Origin: Pseudomonadota bacterium
GTDB taxonomy: Bacteria; Pseudomonadota; Gammaproteobacteria; Pseudomonadales; Moraxellaceae
Assembly: GCA_021804485.1 (NCBI GenBank)
Contig: JAJZHM010000006.1
Location: 1 to 43,124, forward strand
Length of the DNA: 43,124 bases
Reading direction: 5' to 3'
Shown: one piece after another, positions 24,901 through 34,830 of the stretch
Layout of the letters: each line of letters starts with the position of its first letter
Position numbering within the stretch: position 1 is the first letter of the stretch
Made by a program: the position numbers and the translations under genes
The notes under the pieces: model-generated
Database searches by the model: none
Told to the model about the DNA's origin: nothing
The model's input: the letters and a program-made list of their open reading frames with translations, nothing else

Positions 24901-25449
24901 ACAGAACGATCATGATCCCGACGTCATTTTTCGGTCACTTAGTGGCGAATTTTTCGATTATCACACAAAAATCATCAAAAAAATCATTAAAACAACACGT
25001 TACAGAAGAAAAATCATTCAATTTCAAGAATTTTGGTTATCCACAAATTCTGTGGATAAGTCAGTGGAAGACTGGGTGTAATCAATCTGAAACCTAAGGC
25101 CAATGCGCCCTGTCTCGATTTGGTTGTTTTTTAACCAAAAAATAATTTATATATTTATCAGTAAGTTAAAAACCGCAAGAGCATTTTGAGCCGGGATATA
25201 AAAATATTCATTCAATTTTGTGGCCAATCACATAATGGGTATTACTGCAAGAGTTCTATTCTATTTAAATCAACCCACACTTACCTCAAACAAGTGCAAG
25301 AGTCTGCAAAAATCACGCATCCTCTGAGTGTTTTGTTGCTGTGTGTCAATATATTGTCAAGTTGAAAATGCTAGGAACTTCTGCTTAATTGCACTAGAAT
25401 TCAGTAAAACCATGGCGATCATGCCGATGTGAAACGGAACGACTCTTCC
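24901..25449. other. AT-rich intergenic region with paired DnaA boxes
   Basis: About 550 bp without a convincing gene; the 61-codon frame at 24912-25097 is Lys/Ser/Phe-rich and probably chance. Base composition is clearly more AT-rich than the genes on both sides, with several A and T runs (24960-25030, 25125-25165). The only structured element is the box pair at 25037-25059. Confidence 0.6.
25037..25059. promoter_or_regulatory. two perfect DnaA boxes in inverted orientation
   Basis: TTATCCACA (25037-25045) and TGTGGATAA (25051-25059) are both exact matches to the consensus 9-mer, facing each other over five bases (AATTC). They could bind DnaA cooperatively. No dnaA, dnaN, rpmH or mnmG is near. 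Confidence 0.65.
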
Positions 25450-26145
25450 ATGAAAATTCGGGCACTCATGCAGCGAACAGCACGAACTGGCTTGGGCCGG
25501 CAAACTGCCTTACTGCTGGCTTTGCTCTTGTTCTGTCCCTCTGGAAGACCGGGGAAAATTTATACCTTCAGAGATGATCAGGGTAATTTTCTTTTTACCA
25601 ATATTGTCAATCAGGCCCAGCAACCGCAGGGCTCAGCGTTTCATGATTACCGGCACCTGGAAAGAATCACCTACTACAAGGACAGCAATATCCACAGCTA
25701 TCATGACTGGGGACATAGTGAATCTGCTGTACCCGCCAGTTTTAGCAAAAACCGGCATCGCTGGGACCCGATCATTCGTAGTGTGGCTCAGGAAGAAGGG
25801 GTGGACAGTGGCTTAGTCAAAGCCGTCATGCATACCGAATCCGGATTTAATCCAGTGGCGCGTTCATTGCCGGGCGCTGAAGGATTGATGCAATTAATGC
25901 CTTCAACAGCCCGTTTGTACCATGTGTCCGATCCCTACGACCCTGTTCAGAACATTCGTGCCGGCGCCCGTCATCTGGCTTATCTCATTCACAAATTTGG
26001 TGACATTCATCTGGCATTGGCAGCCTACAATGCCGGAATCAATAATGTTCAGAAATACGGTGGGATACCACCTTTTTCTGAGACTCAGGATTATGTGCGT
26101 CGAGTCCTCAGTCGTTATCATCACCTCTACGCCACGGGCGTTTAA
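25450..26145 (+). CDS. lytic transglycosylase (SLT family) with DUF4124-like N-terminus
   Basis: About 231 aa, periplasmic murein lyase that cleaves MurNAc-GlcNAc bonds with formation of 1,6-anhydroMurNAc. A hydrophobic signal segment (TALLLALLLFCPSG) is followed by GKIYTFRDDQGNFLFTNIVNQ, typical of DUF4124. The SLT domain has the catalytic Glu in AVMHTESGFNPVARS, then GAEGLMQLMPSTARLYHVSDPYDPVQNIRAGARHLAYLIHKFGDIHLALAAYNAGINNVQKYGGIPPFSETQDYV. The start is ATG 25450; an in-frame GTG at 25429 is also possible. The role is in cell wall remodelling, or possibly in passage of a secretion machine. Confidence 0.9.
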   Translation: MKIRALMQRTARTGLGRQTALLLALLLFCPSGRPGKIYTFRDDQGNFLFTNIVNQAQQPQGSAFHDYRHLERITYYKDSNIHSYHDWGHSESAVPASFSKNRHRWDPIIRSVAQEEGVDSGLVKAVMHTESGFNPVARSLPGAEGLMQLMPSTARLYHVSDPYDPVQNIRAGARHLAYLIHKFGDIHLALAAYNAGINNVQKYGGIPPFSETQDYVRRVLSRYHHLYATGV

Positions 26146-26255
26146 CCTCTTTATTCGTGAAAATTAATTTATAATCGTCTTTTGGATGATCTTTTTTCCA
26201 CTCCTTGACTACAGTAAAAACGGCAGCATTTGATCCTGATCAAGGAGGACTACTT

Positions 26256-27449
26256 ATGTTTCTACCACGTCGAATACTGAGTTTGTGCGCCATCTTGGGT
26301 TTTGGGCTAAACGGATATGCAGCCGATTTCAGTTTTTCCGGATTTGCCGATATGACGGCTGGGAAAGTACTGAGTGGTTCACTGCGAGGACAAGGTGCCA
26401 GTGGTGAATTTCCCAAAAACTACAACTGCCCTTGTTTTGTTTCCAATTATGAATATGGTGGGGTCTATCAGAACAATGGCTGGAATGCCGCCAACGAAAG
26501 CATGGTTGGCATACAGGCCAACGCTCATATCGATGATCAGTTAAGTGCCGTTGTTCAGCTTGATGCGAGAGGACTGAATGGCTATCAGGCTAGCGTTGAC
26601 TGGGCCTATGTCTCCTACAACCTCAATAACCAGTTTACTGTACAGGCCGGACGCAAACGCCTACCCCTCTACATGTACTCCGATTATGCCTACGTCGGTT
26701 ATGCCTATCCGTGGATCCGCCCGCCCGTTGACCTTTATGGCTGGGAAATCTATTCCTATGATGGCGCCAACCTGCAATACAACAACACCTTTGGAGACTG
26801 GGCGCTGTCCACCAACACTTGGGCAGGCAACAGCAGCCTGCCGAACGCCCCAGGGTTAATGAATATTTATCAGCAAGGAAGTGCCATTGATACTTCCTGG
26901 CGCGACATCATTGGTACCAGCTTTGATCTAAGCAATGACTATATCCATGTTCGAGCGGTGTACATGCAGAACAATTATGTTCAAAGCCTTCCTGTTGCCG
27001 GAGCCGTCAACACCCCCTATGCTGGTGGACGACAACAGGTCTGGGGAATGGCATTTAATGCCGACTACAACAACTGGATTTGGAAAAGCGAGTACAACTA
27101 CGTTCGTCGTCCCACTAACCCCTACAGCAACGGGGCCTATCAGCCCGGTTATGTTGCCCCTTCCTTTTTTACTGGTTTTGGCTACAAATACCAGCAGGTT
27201 ACCCTCATGTACACCTACTCCCAATATTGGGAGCATACCAGTGATCTGACCTATTACTCGTCACCGCAACGCGATAACACCCGTAGCGTTGTGATGCGCT
27301 GGGATTTTCACACCAACGCCGCATTGAAGATGGAATATGATCTTTTCAAGGATCACACCGCCCTGTATTCAAATGGCGTCGTTAGTCAGTTCCCCTATTT
27401 TGCAGGTGATAGCAAAATGCTTGCTGTCGGCCTGGATGTTATCTTTTGA
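26256..27449 (+). CDS. outer membrane porin-like beta-barrel protein
   Basis: 397 aa with a clear Sec signal peptide (MFLPRRILSLCAILGFGLNGYA), then FSFSGFADMTAGK and aromatic-rich, alternating strands with many Tyr/Trp/Asn residues, and a C-terminal Phe (GLDVIF), as expected for an outer-membrane barrel. ATG 26256 follows a perfect AGGAGG. I cannot match it to a named porin; phosphate-selective or general porins are options. The next gene, 10 nt on, is PstS-like, which hints at phosphate or oxyanion uptake, but no PhoB box is evident in the promoter. Confidence 0.75.
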   Translation: MFLPRRILSLCAILGFGLNGYAADFSFSGFADMTAGKVLSGSLRGQGASGEFPKNYNCPCFVSNYEYGGVYQNNGWNAANESMVGIQANAHIDDQLSAVVQLDARGLNGYQASVDWAYVSYNLNNQFTVQAGRKRLPLYMYSDYAYVGYAYPWIRPPVDLYGWEIYSYDGANLQYNNTFGDWALSTNTWAGNSSLPNAPGLMNIYQQGSAIDTSWRDIIGTSFDLSNDYIHVRAVYMQNNYVQSLPVAGAVNTPYAGGRQQVWGMAFNADYNNWIWKSEYNYVRRPTNPYSNGAYQPGYVAPSFFTGFGYKYQQVTLMYTYSQYWEHTSDLTYYSSPQRDNTRSVVMRWDFHTNAALKMEYDLFKDHTALYSNGVVSQFPYFAGDSKMLAVGLDVIF

Positions 27450-27459
27450 GGATGCCAAC

Positions 27460-27879
27460 ATGAAAAGGATCATACATATTGCTTTGGCAACTGCGTTGGG
27501 CATAACCATGCAGGACGCATGTTCAGGATTGGTAGTCATCGTCAATCCACTTAACCATAATCAAATGAATTTGGAGCAGATTCGCAACATCTTTCTTGGC
27601 AAGACCCGTAGCTTCCCGGATGGCTCGACCGCCATTCCTGTGGAAATATCGAATCAGTCGTCTCTTCGAAAGGATTTTGAAAAGGTTGTGCTGAAAAAAG
27701 ACGATGCTCAGGTTCGCGCCTACTGGGCGCAGATGGTTTTTACCGGCCGTGCAACTCCACCCAAGACCATATCAAGTGAAGCCGAGCTTCGTACGCTTAT
27801 TGCCAGCAATCCCAACCTTGTTGGGTACATCGATAGCGGAAGTGCCGACAATTCTGTTAAGGTTGTCCTGCAACCCTGA
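27460..27879 (+). CDS. small PstS-like substrate-binding domain protein
   Basis: 139 aa: signal peptide (MKRIIHIALATALGITMQ...), then the phosphate-binding-protein-like opening LVVIVNPLNHNQMNLEQIRNIFLGKTRSFPDGSTAIPVE, RKDFEKVVLKKDDAQVRAYWAQMVFTGRATPPKTISSEAELRTLIASNPNLVGYID. This is the short, single-lobe version of PstS (usual length ~330). Such small homologues often sit next to an outer membrane porin in gammaproteobacteria, as here. No ABC permease genes are near, so it may be a binding or sensory partner of the porin. Ligand unknown. Confidence 0.75.
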   Translation: MKRIIHIALATALGITMQDACSGLVVIVNPLNHNQMNLEQIRNIFLGKTRSFPDGSTAIPVEISNQSSLRKDFEKVVLKKDDAQVRAYWAQMVFTGRATPPKTISSEAELRTLIASNPNLVGYIDSGSADNSVKVVLQP

Positions 27880-27927
27880 GATTTATTGCGCAATTCGTTG
27901 ATTTGATTAGGAAACCACCCACCCAAG

Positions 27928-27963
27928 CAGGGGCTGGATACGTCGCAGCGTAGCCGGCCCCTG
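27928..27963. terminator. bidirectional hairpin between pstS-like gene and ppsA
   Basis: CAGGGGCTGG pairs with CCGGCCCCTG (one G-T wobble). After one mismatch, four further pairs surround the loop TCGCAG (27943-27948). It lies between two convergent genes. A second small repeat, ACTTAAG/CTTAAGT, borders the ppsA stop. T-runs are poor on both strands. Confidence 0.7.
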
Positions 27964-27979
27964 ATGACTTAAGGGCGAC

Positions 27980-30364
27980 TTAAGTACGATTATGCATCTG
28001 CTGCGCCAGGAAGAACCAGGTATCCAGAACCGAGTCACGATTCAACGAAATGGAATCGATCCCCTGCTCCATCAACCAGAATGCCAGATCCGGATGATCG
28101 GAAGGTCCCTGTCCGCAGATGCCAACGTATTTGCCCGCTTTGCGACAGGTCTGAATGGCACGCGATAGCAGGAACTTTACCGCAGGATCACGCTCATCAA
28201 ACAAGTGCGACACAATCCCGGAGTCGCGGTCCAGACCTAGGGTCAACTGGGTCAAATCGTTGGAGCCAATGGAAAACCCGTCAAAATGTTCCAGAAACTC
28301 CTCAGCGAGCAAGGCATTGGTCGGCAGTTCACACATCATGATGATCTTAAGACCGTTTTCACCACGACGCAGACCGTGTTCTGCTAGCAGTTCAATCACT
28401 CGACGCGCTTCGCCAGGCGTACGCACAAAGGGAATCATGATCTCAACGTTGGTAAACCCCATGACATCACGTACCTTTTTCAACGCCTTGACTTCAAGTT
28501 CAAAGCAGTCGCGGAAGGTATTGGAGATGTAACGCGATGCACCACGGAAACCGAGCATGGGGTTCTCTTCATCCGGCTCGTATAATTTGCCCCCGACCAT
28601 CCCGGCGTATTCGTTCGACTTAAAATCCGACATACGGACAATAACCCTCTGTGGGGAAAATGCCGCAGCCAGTGTCGAGATTCCCTCAACCAACTTTTCT
28701 ACATAAAAATCGACCGGTGAGGCATATCCCATCCAGCGCTCATCCACAGCAAGCTTGATATCGCGCGGCAGGTGTTCGTAATTGATTAACGCTTTGGGAT
28801 GTACACCAATCATCCGGTTAATAATAAACTCAAGCCTTGCCAGCCCCACACCCTGATTCGGGATTTGTGCGGCTGAAAAAGCCGTATCCGGGCTGCCAAC
28901 GTTGAGCATAATTTTAAAGGGAAGTTTGGGCATGGATTCAATACTGTTGCTCTGAACCTCAAAATCCAGCTGACCTTCGTAAACAAAGCCGGTATCTCCT
29001 TCCGCACAGGATACCGTGACCGGTTGACCTTCCTTAAGCAGATCGGTTGCATTACCACAACCCACAATAGCCGGAACACCCAGTTCACGGGCAATAATCG
29101 CCGCATGACAGGTTCTGCCACCGCGATTGGTCACAATCGCTGCAGCCCGTTTCATAACCGGCTCCCAATCCGGATCGGTCATATCGGTCACCAGAACATC
29201 GCCAGGGCGCACCCGGTCCATATCCCGGATACTGGTCACAATACGCACTTCACCGGCACCAATACGCTGACCTATGGAACGGCCCTCACAAAGAACCTTG
29301 CTCTTTTGTTTAAGCAGATAGCGCTCCATGGTACCGAGTGATTGCCGGCTCTTAACGGTTTCAGGGCGAGCCTGAACGATATAGACTTTGCCATCATCGC
29401 CGTCCTTAGCCCACTCAATATCCATGGGCTGGCCATAATGTTTTTCAATGATGATGGCCTGACGGGCCAGAATTTCAATATCCTGATCACTGATACAGAA
29501 ACGGTGCTGTTCGGTACGTTCCACATCCACAACCTGAGTAGACTTACCGGTGTGTCCTTGGCTACCGTACACCATTTTCTGGGCCTTGCTCCCCAGATTA
29601 CGACGCAGGACGGACGGTCTGCCTGCTTCCAGCGTTGCCTTGTGAATGTAGAACTCATCAGGATTGACACTGCCCTGCACGACCATTTCACCAAGCCCAT
29701 AGGAAGCTGTAATAAAGACAACATCCCGGAAACCTGATTCAGTATCAAGAGTAAACATGACACCCGAAGTTCCCGTCTCGGAACGTACCATCCGCTGGAT
29801 GCCTGCGGAAAGCGCGACATGACGATGATCATAGCCCTGGTGCACACGGTAGGCGATGGCCCGGTCATTGAAAAGGGAAGCGAAGACTTCGCGTACAGCA
29901 ACCAGAACCTGTTCAATCCCACGAATATTCAGGAAGGTTTCCTGCTGACCGGCAAAGGAGGCATCAGGCAAGTCTTCTGCCGTTGCAGAAGATCGCACCG
30001 CAACCGCGACATCATCGGCACCCTGACACATCGTTGTATAAGACTCACGAATGGCTTTTTCAAGATCGGATGGAAGAGGCGCATCCATGATCCAGCCACG
30101 AATCTTCTTGCCGATTTCTGCCAACTGGATCACGTCATTGACATTCAGTGTTTCCAGGGTATCAGCAATCTTGCGGTTCAGGCCGCTCTGTTCCAGAAAA
30201 GATCGGTAGGCGTCTGCGGTTGTGGCAAAACCTCCCGGCACAGAGACGCCTGCATCGGTCAGATGCCGTATCATTTCGCCCAAGGAGGCATTTTTGCCCC
30301 CCACTGTTTCGACATCATGCTTACCAAGATTCTGCAGCCAGACTACTTGCTGATTCAAGGCCAT
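27980..30364 (-). CDS. ppsA: phosphoenolpyruvate synthase
   Basis: Converts pyruvate + ATP to PEP + AMP + Pi, the entry to gluconeogenesis when growth is on alkanes, acids or lipids. About 794 aa, the same length as the E. coli enzyme (792). N-terminal ATP-grasp-like domain: [25 protein letters not shown] and [25 protein letters not shown]. The phosphohistidine domain has [21 protein letters not shown] (His near 420). The C-terminal PEP-utilisers domain includes FGIxx-type [44 protein letters not shown] and [15 protein letters not shown]. Start ATG 30364 behind AAGGAG rather than the longer upstream start. No ppsR neighbour is seen. Confidence 0.97.
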   Translation of the reverse strand: MALNQQVVWLQNLGKHDVETVGGKNASLGEMIRHLTDAGVSVPGGFATTADAYRSFLEQSGLNRKIADTLETLNVNDVIQLAEIGKKIRGWIMDAPLPSDLEKAIRESYTTMCQGADDVAVAVRSSATAEDLPDASFAGQQETFLNIRGIEQVLVAVREVFASLFNDRAIAYRVHQGYDHRHVALSAGIQRMVRSETGTSGVMFTLDTESGFRDVVFITASYGLGEMVVQGSVNPDEFYIHKATLEAGRPSVLRRNLGSKAQKMVYGSQGHTGKSTQVVDVERTEQHRFCISDQDIEILARQAIIIEKHYGQPMDIEWAKDGDDGKVYIVQARPETVKSRQSLGTMERYLLKQKSKVLCEGRSIGQRIGAGEVRIVTSIRDMDRVRPGDVLVTDMTDPDWEPVMKRAAAIVTNRGGRTCHAAIIARELGVPAIVGCGNATDLLKEGQPVTVSCAEGDTGFVYEGQLDFEVQSNSIESMPKLPFKIMLNVGSPDTAFSAAQIPNQGVGLARLEFIINRMIGVHPKALINYEHLPRDIKLAVDERWMGYASPVDFYVEKLVEGISTLAAAFSPQRVIVRMSDFKSNEYAGMVGGKLYEPDEENPMLGFRGASRYISNTFRDCFELEVKALKKVRDVMGFTNVEIMIPFVRTPGEARRVIELLAEHGLRRGENGLKIIMMCELPTNALLAEEFLEHFDGFSIGSNDLTQLTLGLDRDSGIVSHLFDERDPAVKFLLSRAIQTCRKAGKYVGICGQGPSDHPDLAFWLMEQGIDSISLNRDSVLDTWFFLAQQMHNRT

Positions 30365-30720
30365 TCTCCTTAAAGACTGGGTCAATGCGACAGTACACTG
30401 GATCACAGTGCTGTTCACTTGGAAACCGTCCTGATTCAGGTACGATCATTGCTCCATCGGGTGACAGGTAGACACGACGGATTCATAACAGTGTAAACGA
30501 TGACCTTTGGTTTTTCCTGTTGTGGCTGTGCATCCATGATGTAATTCAAGCCAGCATTCTTGCATCATCAGGCTGGATACTTGAAGTATAAAGAATTGAT
30601 TTAATTTAGTTATTTTAGATTGCAAAGCACTGCAAAATAACAATAGGCACCTGAATTAGAATCACTACAGGCAATATCTAATATAGATTTAATGAATTAT
30701 GCTAGCGAACAACAAAAGTT
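30365..30720. other. intergenic region between ppsA and emrB
   Basis: About 355 bp, AT-rich on the right half. No gene is convincing. It contains the upstream side of ppsA and the downstream side of the emrB transcript. No clear terminator or operator is seen; a weak inverted repeat around TTGCA...TGCAA lies near 30627-30643. Confidence 0.5.
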
Positions 30721-32262
30721 CTAGTGGCCTCCGCCCTTCACTCCGGCAGAAAATGGAGGTTTCGTCAACCAGATGATACTGATCAGAGTGATAAAAATCA
30801 GGCTACCAGTACGAAAGACCTCGGCCGTAGCAATCATGTAACTATGGGTACTGAGTAGATTGAGTACATAGGCATCAGCATGCATCCCCTTAAGCCCAAG
30901 ATGATGCAACTGCTGGGTATAGGACGCAAAGGCCGGCACACCCTGCTGAATATGCTCGGAGAGGCGTAGCCGATGGAAGCGCATACGGTTATCCCAGAGC
31001 ATGACGACCAGAGAAGTACCAAAACTCCCTGAAAGGGTTCGGAAAAAATTGGATAATCCTGATGCAGCCGCCATACGTTCCGGAGCTATCCCTGAAATAA
31101 TGATGCTGTTGACCGGAATAAAAAAACAGGCAATGGCTGCGCCTTGCAGAATACGTGGCAACACCATAACCCGAAAGGGCGTATCCATGCTGAAGGTCGA
31201 GAACCAGAACGTCGTCACTGAAAAAATAATGAACGCCAAGCTGGCCAGAATTCTGAGGTCAACACGGGCAACATTACGACCAACGATGGGTGAAAATAAC
31301 AAGGCAAGAATACCTACTGGAGCCGTTGCCAGTCCTGCCCAACTTGCCGTGTACCCCAAAACAGTCTGCAGCCAGAGCGGAAACATGACATTCATGGCAA
31401 AAAAACACATGAATCCAAAGGACAAGGCGATGACACCCACTCCAAAATTTCGATGTCCGAGCAGAGTGAGATCAACCACCGGGTGCTCATCGGTCAGTTC
31501 CCAAACAACAAAGACAGTTAGGGCAATAACTGCGGCAATAGCCAGACCTATAATGATTCTTGAACTGAACCAGTCTAAATCATTGCCATTATCTAGCATC
31601 AGTTGCAGTGACCCAACCCCAACGATCAGCAGTACCAAACCAACAAGATCAATCGGTTGTCGCTGAATCGGACTTTCCTGATCACGAAGGAACTCCCAGC
31701 AGACCAGCCCTGCCAGGATCCCGACCGGAACATTGATGTAGAAAATCCATGGCCAGGTCATATTATCGGTGATATAGCCGCCCAGCAATGGACCACAAAT
31801 GGGCGCGATCACCACCGTCATGGACCAGATTGCCAAGGCCAGACCTCGCTTTTGCGGAGGATAAATACGCAACAGCAGTGTTTGCGACAAGGGGACCATC
31901 GGACCGGAAACCAACCCCTGGAACAGCCGGAAAGCAACCAGTTGCAGCAGACTGTGTGCCAGTCCACACATTGCTGAGGCCAAGGTAAACAGCAGTACTG
32001 AACTGACAAAAACCCGTACTTCCCCAAAACGACGGGCAATCCATCCGGTCAGTGGCACTGCAATGGCCGCTGCCAAGCCATAGGATGAAATAACCCAGGT
32101 TCCCTGAGTAGGACTGGCAGCCAGGTCACCTGAAATAGTCGGTACGGAAACATTAGCAATGGCTGTATCCAGAACCTCCATAAAGGTTGCAACCGCAAGA
32201 GCCACACTCAGAATGCCAAGTCGGGCACCGGCGATGGGGGGTGCTTCCTGGATGACGGCCAT
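30721..32262 (-). CDS. emrB: MFS multidrug transporter, EmrB/QacA (DHA2) family
   Basis: 513 aa inner-membrane drug:proton antiporter with 14 predicted helices. Motifs: ATFMEVLDTAIANVSVPTISGDLAAS (TM1, motif D1), GWIARRFGEVRVF (motif A between TM2 and 3), FRLFQGLVSGPMVPLSQTLLLRIYPPQKRGLALAIWSMTVVIAPICGPLLGGYI (motifs B/C), and WPWIFYINVPVG, all diagnostic of DHA2. It starts 6 nt after emrA with GGGGAG upstream. Exports hydrophobic drugs or solvents through the EmrA adaptor and the outer membrane channel of this operon. Confidence 0.95.
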   Translation of the reverse strand: MAVIQEAPPIAGARLGILSVALAVATFMEVLDTAIANVSVPTISGDLAASPTQGTWVISSYGLAAAIAVPLTGWIARRFGEVRVFVSSVLLFTLASAMCGLAHSLLQLVAFRLFQGLVSGPMVPLSQTLLLRIYPPQKRGLALAIWSMTVVIAPICGPLLGGYITDNMTWPWIFYINVPVGILAGLVCWEFLRDQESPIQRQPIDLVGLVLLIVGVGSLQLMLDNGNDLDWFSSRIIIGLAIAAVIALTVFVVWELTDEHPVVDLTLLGHRNFGVGVIALSFGFMCFFAMNVMFPLWLQTVLGYTASWAGLATAPVGILALLFSPIVGRNVARVDLRILASLAFIIFSVTTFWFSTFSMDTPFRVMVLPRILQGAAIACFFIPVNSIIISGIAPERMAAASGLSNFFRTLSGSFGTSLVVMLWDNRMRFHRLRLSEHIQQGVPAFASYTQQLHHLGLKGMHADAYVLNLLSTHSYMIATAEVFRTGSLIFITLISIIWLTKPPFSAGVKGGGH

Positions 32263-32268
32263 TAGGCT

Positions 32269-33408
32269 CTACTCCCCCGCCTTGTTGACCATGTTCTGAG
32301 CAGCCTCTTCAGCGACCTGAAGCTGCTGCGCATATATATTGGTTTGCAAGGAAGTGACCGGAGCAATCACAGAAGGTGCCGGCTGGGAGCGATCATGCGT
32401 ATCAATGTTCACCTGCATCGACAAACCAATCCGCAGGGGGTGTGCCTGCAGTTCCTGCGGGTTCAATGCAATACGCACTGGCAAGCGTTGCACGACCTTG
32501 ATCCAGTTTCCCACGGCATTCTGCGGAGGCAACAGGGAAAATGCGCTCCCGGATCCAGCCGACAATCCGGCAACAACACCATGAAATACAATATGCGGAC
32601 CATACAGATCTGAATAGAGTCGCACAGGCTGCCCGACACGGACGTTGCCCAACTGGTTTTCCTTGAGATTAGCATCAACCCAAAGCTCATGCAGGGGGAC
32701 CACACTCATGAGGACATCTTCCGGAGTGACATGCTGACCAGGAACCGCCTGTCTGCGAGCAATCATGCCATTCACCGGAGCACGAATGGTTAACCGTTCA
32801 AAATCAAGATATGCGAGGGCATAATCAGTGCGGACCTGCTTCAGGCTTGGGTGTTTGGCTGGATGACAAGTGATGGCTCGAACCTGATCCACGTGCAGAT
32901 CCTGCCTGGTTTTTTGCAGGGCCGCCTCAGCCTCCTGCATCGCGTTCAGAGCATGAATTCGTGCTTCTGCCGCCAGAGCAGGGCTGTGCAACAGCGGTTT
33001 GCGACGTTCCCAGTCCCCCCGCACTGCATCAAGCTCAACCTGCCGCTGCTTTATGATCGCCTGATCACGCTCAATCGTGGCACAATTTTCACGAACCTGC
33101 CCAAGCAAGCGGACATATTGTTCAGCCAGACGGTCGAGATTAAGGCGTGCGCTGGCATCATCAAGCTGGACAATGAGTTGCCCGGCTTGAACGAGTTGGG
33201 TATCATCTGCCTGCACCGACACCACAGTTCCGGCTACCTGTGGGTGAATCGGCAGATCATAGCCCTGAACATAAGCATCTTCAGTTTCTTCCTTATACTG
33301 TCCCCAGAGATGCCAACGCACCCAAGCTGCCAAAGCTACCGCACCAAAAACCAGAAGCAGGATCAGCAGGGATTTTTTACGGCCAGGTTTAGCCGAGTTG
33401 TCCGTCAT
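32269..33408 (-). CDS. emrA: EmrA-type membrane fusion protein
   Basis: 379 aa HlyD-family adaptor of the EmrAB pump. One N-terminal transmembrane helix (KSLLILLLVFGAVALAAWVRW) anchors it to the inner membrane. The lipoyl domain begins ETEDAYVQGYDLPIHPQVAGTVVSVQADDTQLVQAGQLIVQLDDASARLNLD. A long coiled-coil segment follows, then RLTIRAPVNGMIARRQAVPGQHVTPEDVLMSVVPLHELWVDANLKENQLGNVRVGQPVRLYSDLYG, typical of EmrA. ATG 33408 follows GAGG, 9 nt after the oprM-like stop. Confidence 0.95.
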   Translation of the reverse strand: MTDNSAKPGRKKSLLILLLVFGAVALAAWVRWHLWGQYKEETEDAYVQGYDLPIHPQVAGTVVSVQADDTQLVQAGQLIVQLDDASARLNLDRLAEQYVRLLGQVRENCATIERDQAIIKQRQVELDAVRGDWERRKPLLHSPALAAEARIHALNAMQEAEAALQKTRQDLHVDQVRAITCHPAKHPSLKQVRTDYALAYLDFERLTIRAPVNGMIARRQAVPGQHVTPEDVLMSVVPLHELWVDANLKENQLGNVRVGQPVRLYSDLYGPHIVFHGVVAGLSAGSGSAFSLLPPQNAVGNWIKVVQRLPVRIALNPQELQAHPLRIGLSMQVNIDTHDRSQPAPSVIAPVTSLQTNIYAQQLQVAEEAAQNMVNKAGE

Positions 33409-33417
33409 GTTTTTGCC

Positions 33418-34830
33418 TCACGGTAGGGCCTGACGACGGTCCTGAAATCCGCCGCCAAGCGCTTGAATCAAATCAAGATGGGCACCTAGTGCTTGCTGGC
33501 GCAGGTTTAATGTCTGATTTTGCAGGTCAAGAACAGCCAGTTGCGCCTCAATAACTGGCTCAGAATCGGATAGACCGGCATCAAAGCGAACTTCTGCATC
33601 CTGTTGTGCTTCAGTCAGCCGATGCAGTTCATCCTGCAGTGTCCCGATCTGATGCTGCGCTGACTGAGCGGCCTCCAAAGCCTGTTGAACCTCAAAGATG
33701 CTCTGGGTCAATACGGAGCGGTACTGGGCAACCGCCTGTTGCAGCCCGGCATCCTCAACCGCATAAGACTGTTTCAGTCGCCCCGAATCAAACAAGGGCA
33801 AGTTCAGGGCTGGTTGCACTCCGGCGACGAAAGAACCGCTGTTCACCAGACGATCAATCTGCAAGCTGGAAAAACCCAACAAGGCGCTCAGTCGAATGTC
33901 CGGGTAAAAAGCCTGATGGGCTGCATGACGCTGGTTCCAGTGCACCAGGACACGTTCTCGCGCCGCGGCCAGGTCAGCCCGACGAGCTAAAAGATCCAAA
34001 CCAGCATGTTGCGGCAAACCCGACACGGGTGCCGGTAACACTATTGGGTGCAATTGCAAGGCAGCAGCCTTAATCCCAGTAAGCGCCTGCAGCCGAACCC
34101 GGAGCAACTGCAGCCCAGATTCAACTTGCTCCGCATTTTCATTCTGCCCAAGGAGTTGGACTTGTGTATGAATCTGCTCATCAGATGCCTGTAGCCCAGC
34201 CTTGGCTCTGGATGATCTGAGTTCAGTCTGTTGACGAATCAGCGCTGAATTTTTGCGAATGAGCTCCTGACGCTGCAGATCAAGCTGATAAAGGACATAG
34301 GTTCGCACAACCTCAGCAGCGAGCGTCTGTTCGACCGCCACCGCCTCAAACTGCCTGGCACGGACTTCACCAAGATCCGCCTCGATGTGGGCTTGCTGCT
34401 TCCCCCAGAAATCAAGGTCCCACTGTCCATTCAAACCCAGCAAGGTGTCGTCATAGACCTTACCTCCATAGGGAGGAGGTATATAACTGTTGGCACTAAA
34501 CCGTTCATGATTTACAGAGGCAGAGGCATCAAGTTCAGGGCCCTTTCTTGATTTCTGCAACCCCGCTTGGGCTTCAGCAACAGCCAAACGCGCCCGAGCA
34601 GCAGCCAAATCCGGATGATCAGCAAGCGTTGCATCAACAAGATGATTAAGTTGTTCATCATGCCATGCCTGCCACCAGCGCTGCCCGGGCCAGGACATGC
34701 GCACTTCATCAGGCAACTGTCCTGCAGCCGGGATTGGTAAAGCGGGCACAGGTTTTTCCTGCGGAGCAGAACATGCCTGAATCAGCAAGGCAAAAGCCCC
34801 GGCAAGCAGCGCGCAGCGTTTAGCCCTCAT
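33418..34830 (-). CDS. NodT/OprM-family outer membrane efflux lipoprotein
   Basis: About 470 aa outer-membrane duct for the EmrAB-type pump. Start ATG 34830 gives a lipoprotein signal MRAKRCALLAGAFALLIQAC with Cys near residue 20. Family motifs include QRWWQAWHDEQLNHLVDATLADHPDLAAARARLAVAEAQ and TLAAEVVRTYVLYQLDLQRQELIRKN near the middle, then RPALNLPLFDSGRLKQSYAVEDAGLQQAVAQYRSVLTQSIFEVQQAL. The start overlaps the end of marR by 11 nt, so translation is probably coupled. It gives the operon a complete tripartite pump with its own duct. Confidence 0.92.
   Translation of the reverse strand: MRAKRCALLAGAFALLIQACSAPQEKPVPALPIPAAGQLPDEVRMSWPGQRWWQAWHDEQLNHLVDATLADHPDLAAARARLAVAEAQAGLQKSRKGPELDASASVNHERFSANSYIPPPYGGKVYDDTLLGLNGQWDLDFWGKQQAHIEADLGEVRARQFEAVAVEQTLAAEVVRTYVLYQLDLQRQELIRKNSALIRQQTELRSSRAKAGLQASDEQIHTQVQLLGQNENAEQVESGLQLLRVRLQALTGIKAAALQLHPIVLPAPVSGLPQHAGLDLLARRADLAAARERVLVHWNQRHAAHQAFYPDIRLSALLGFSSLQIDRLVNSGSFVAGVQPALNLPLFDSGRLKQSYAVEDAGLQQAVAQYRSVLTQSIFEVQQALEAAQSAQHQIGTLQDELHRLTEAQQDAEVRFDAGLSDSEPVIEAQLAVLDLQNQTLNLRQQALGAHLDLIQALGGGFQDRRQALP

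Noticed and set aside
25037-25059. Chromosomal origin of replication (oriC)
   Set aside because: Only two DnaA boxes, and no dnaA, dnaN, rpmH, mnmG or parAB nearby; kept as a DnaA site only.
24912-25097. 61-codon ORF in the AT-rich gap
   Set aside because: Low-complexity, no ribosome-binding site, and it covers the DnaA boxes.
31001-31666. 221-codon + strand ORF opposite emrB
   Set aside because: Thr/Lys/Arg-rich antisense shadow of the membrane-protein gene, with no own features.
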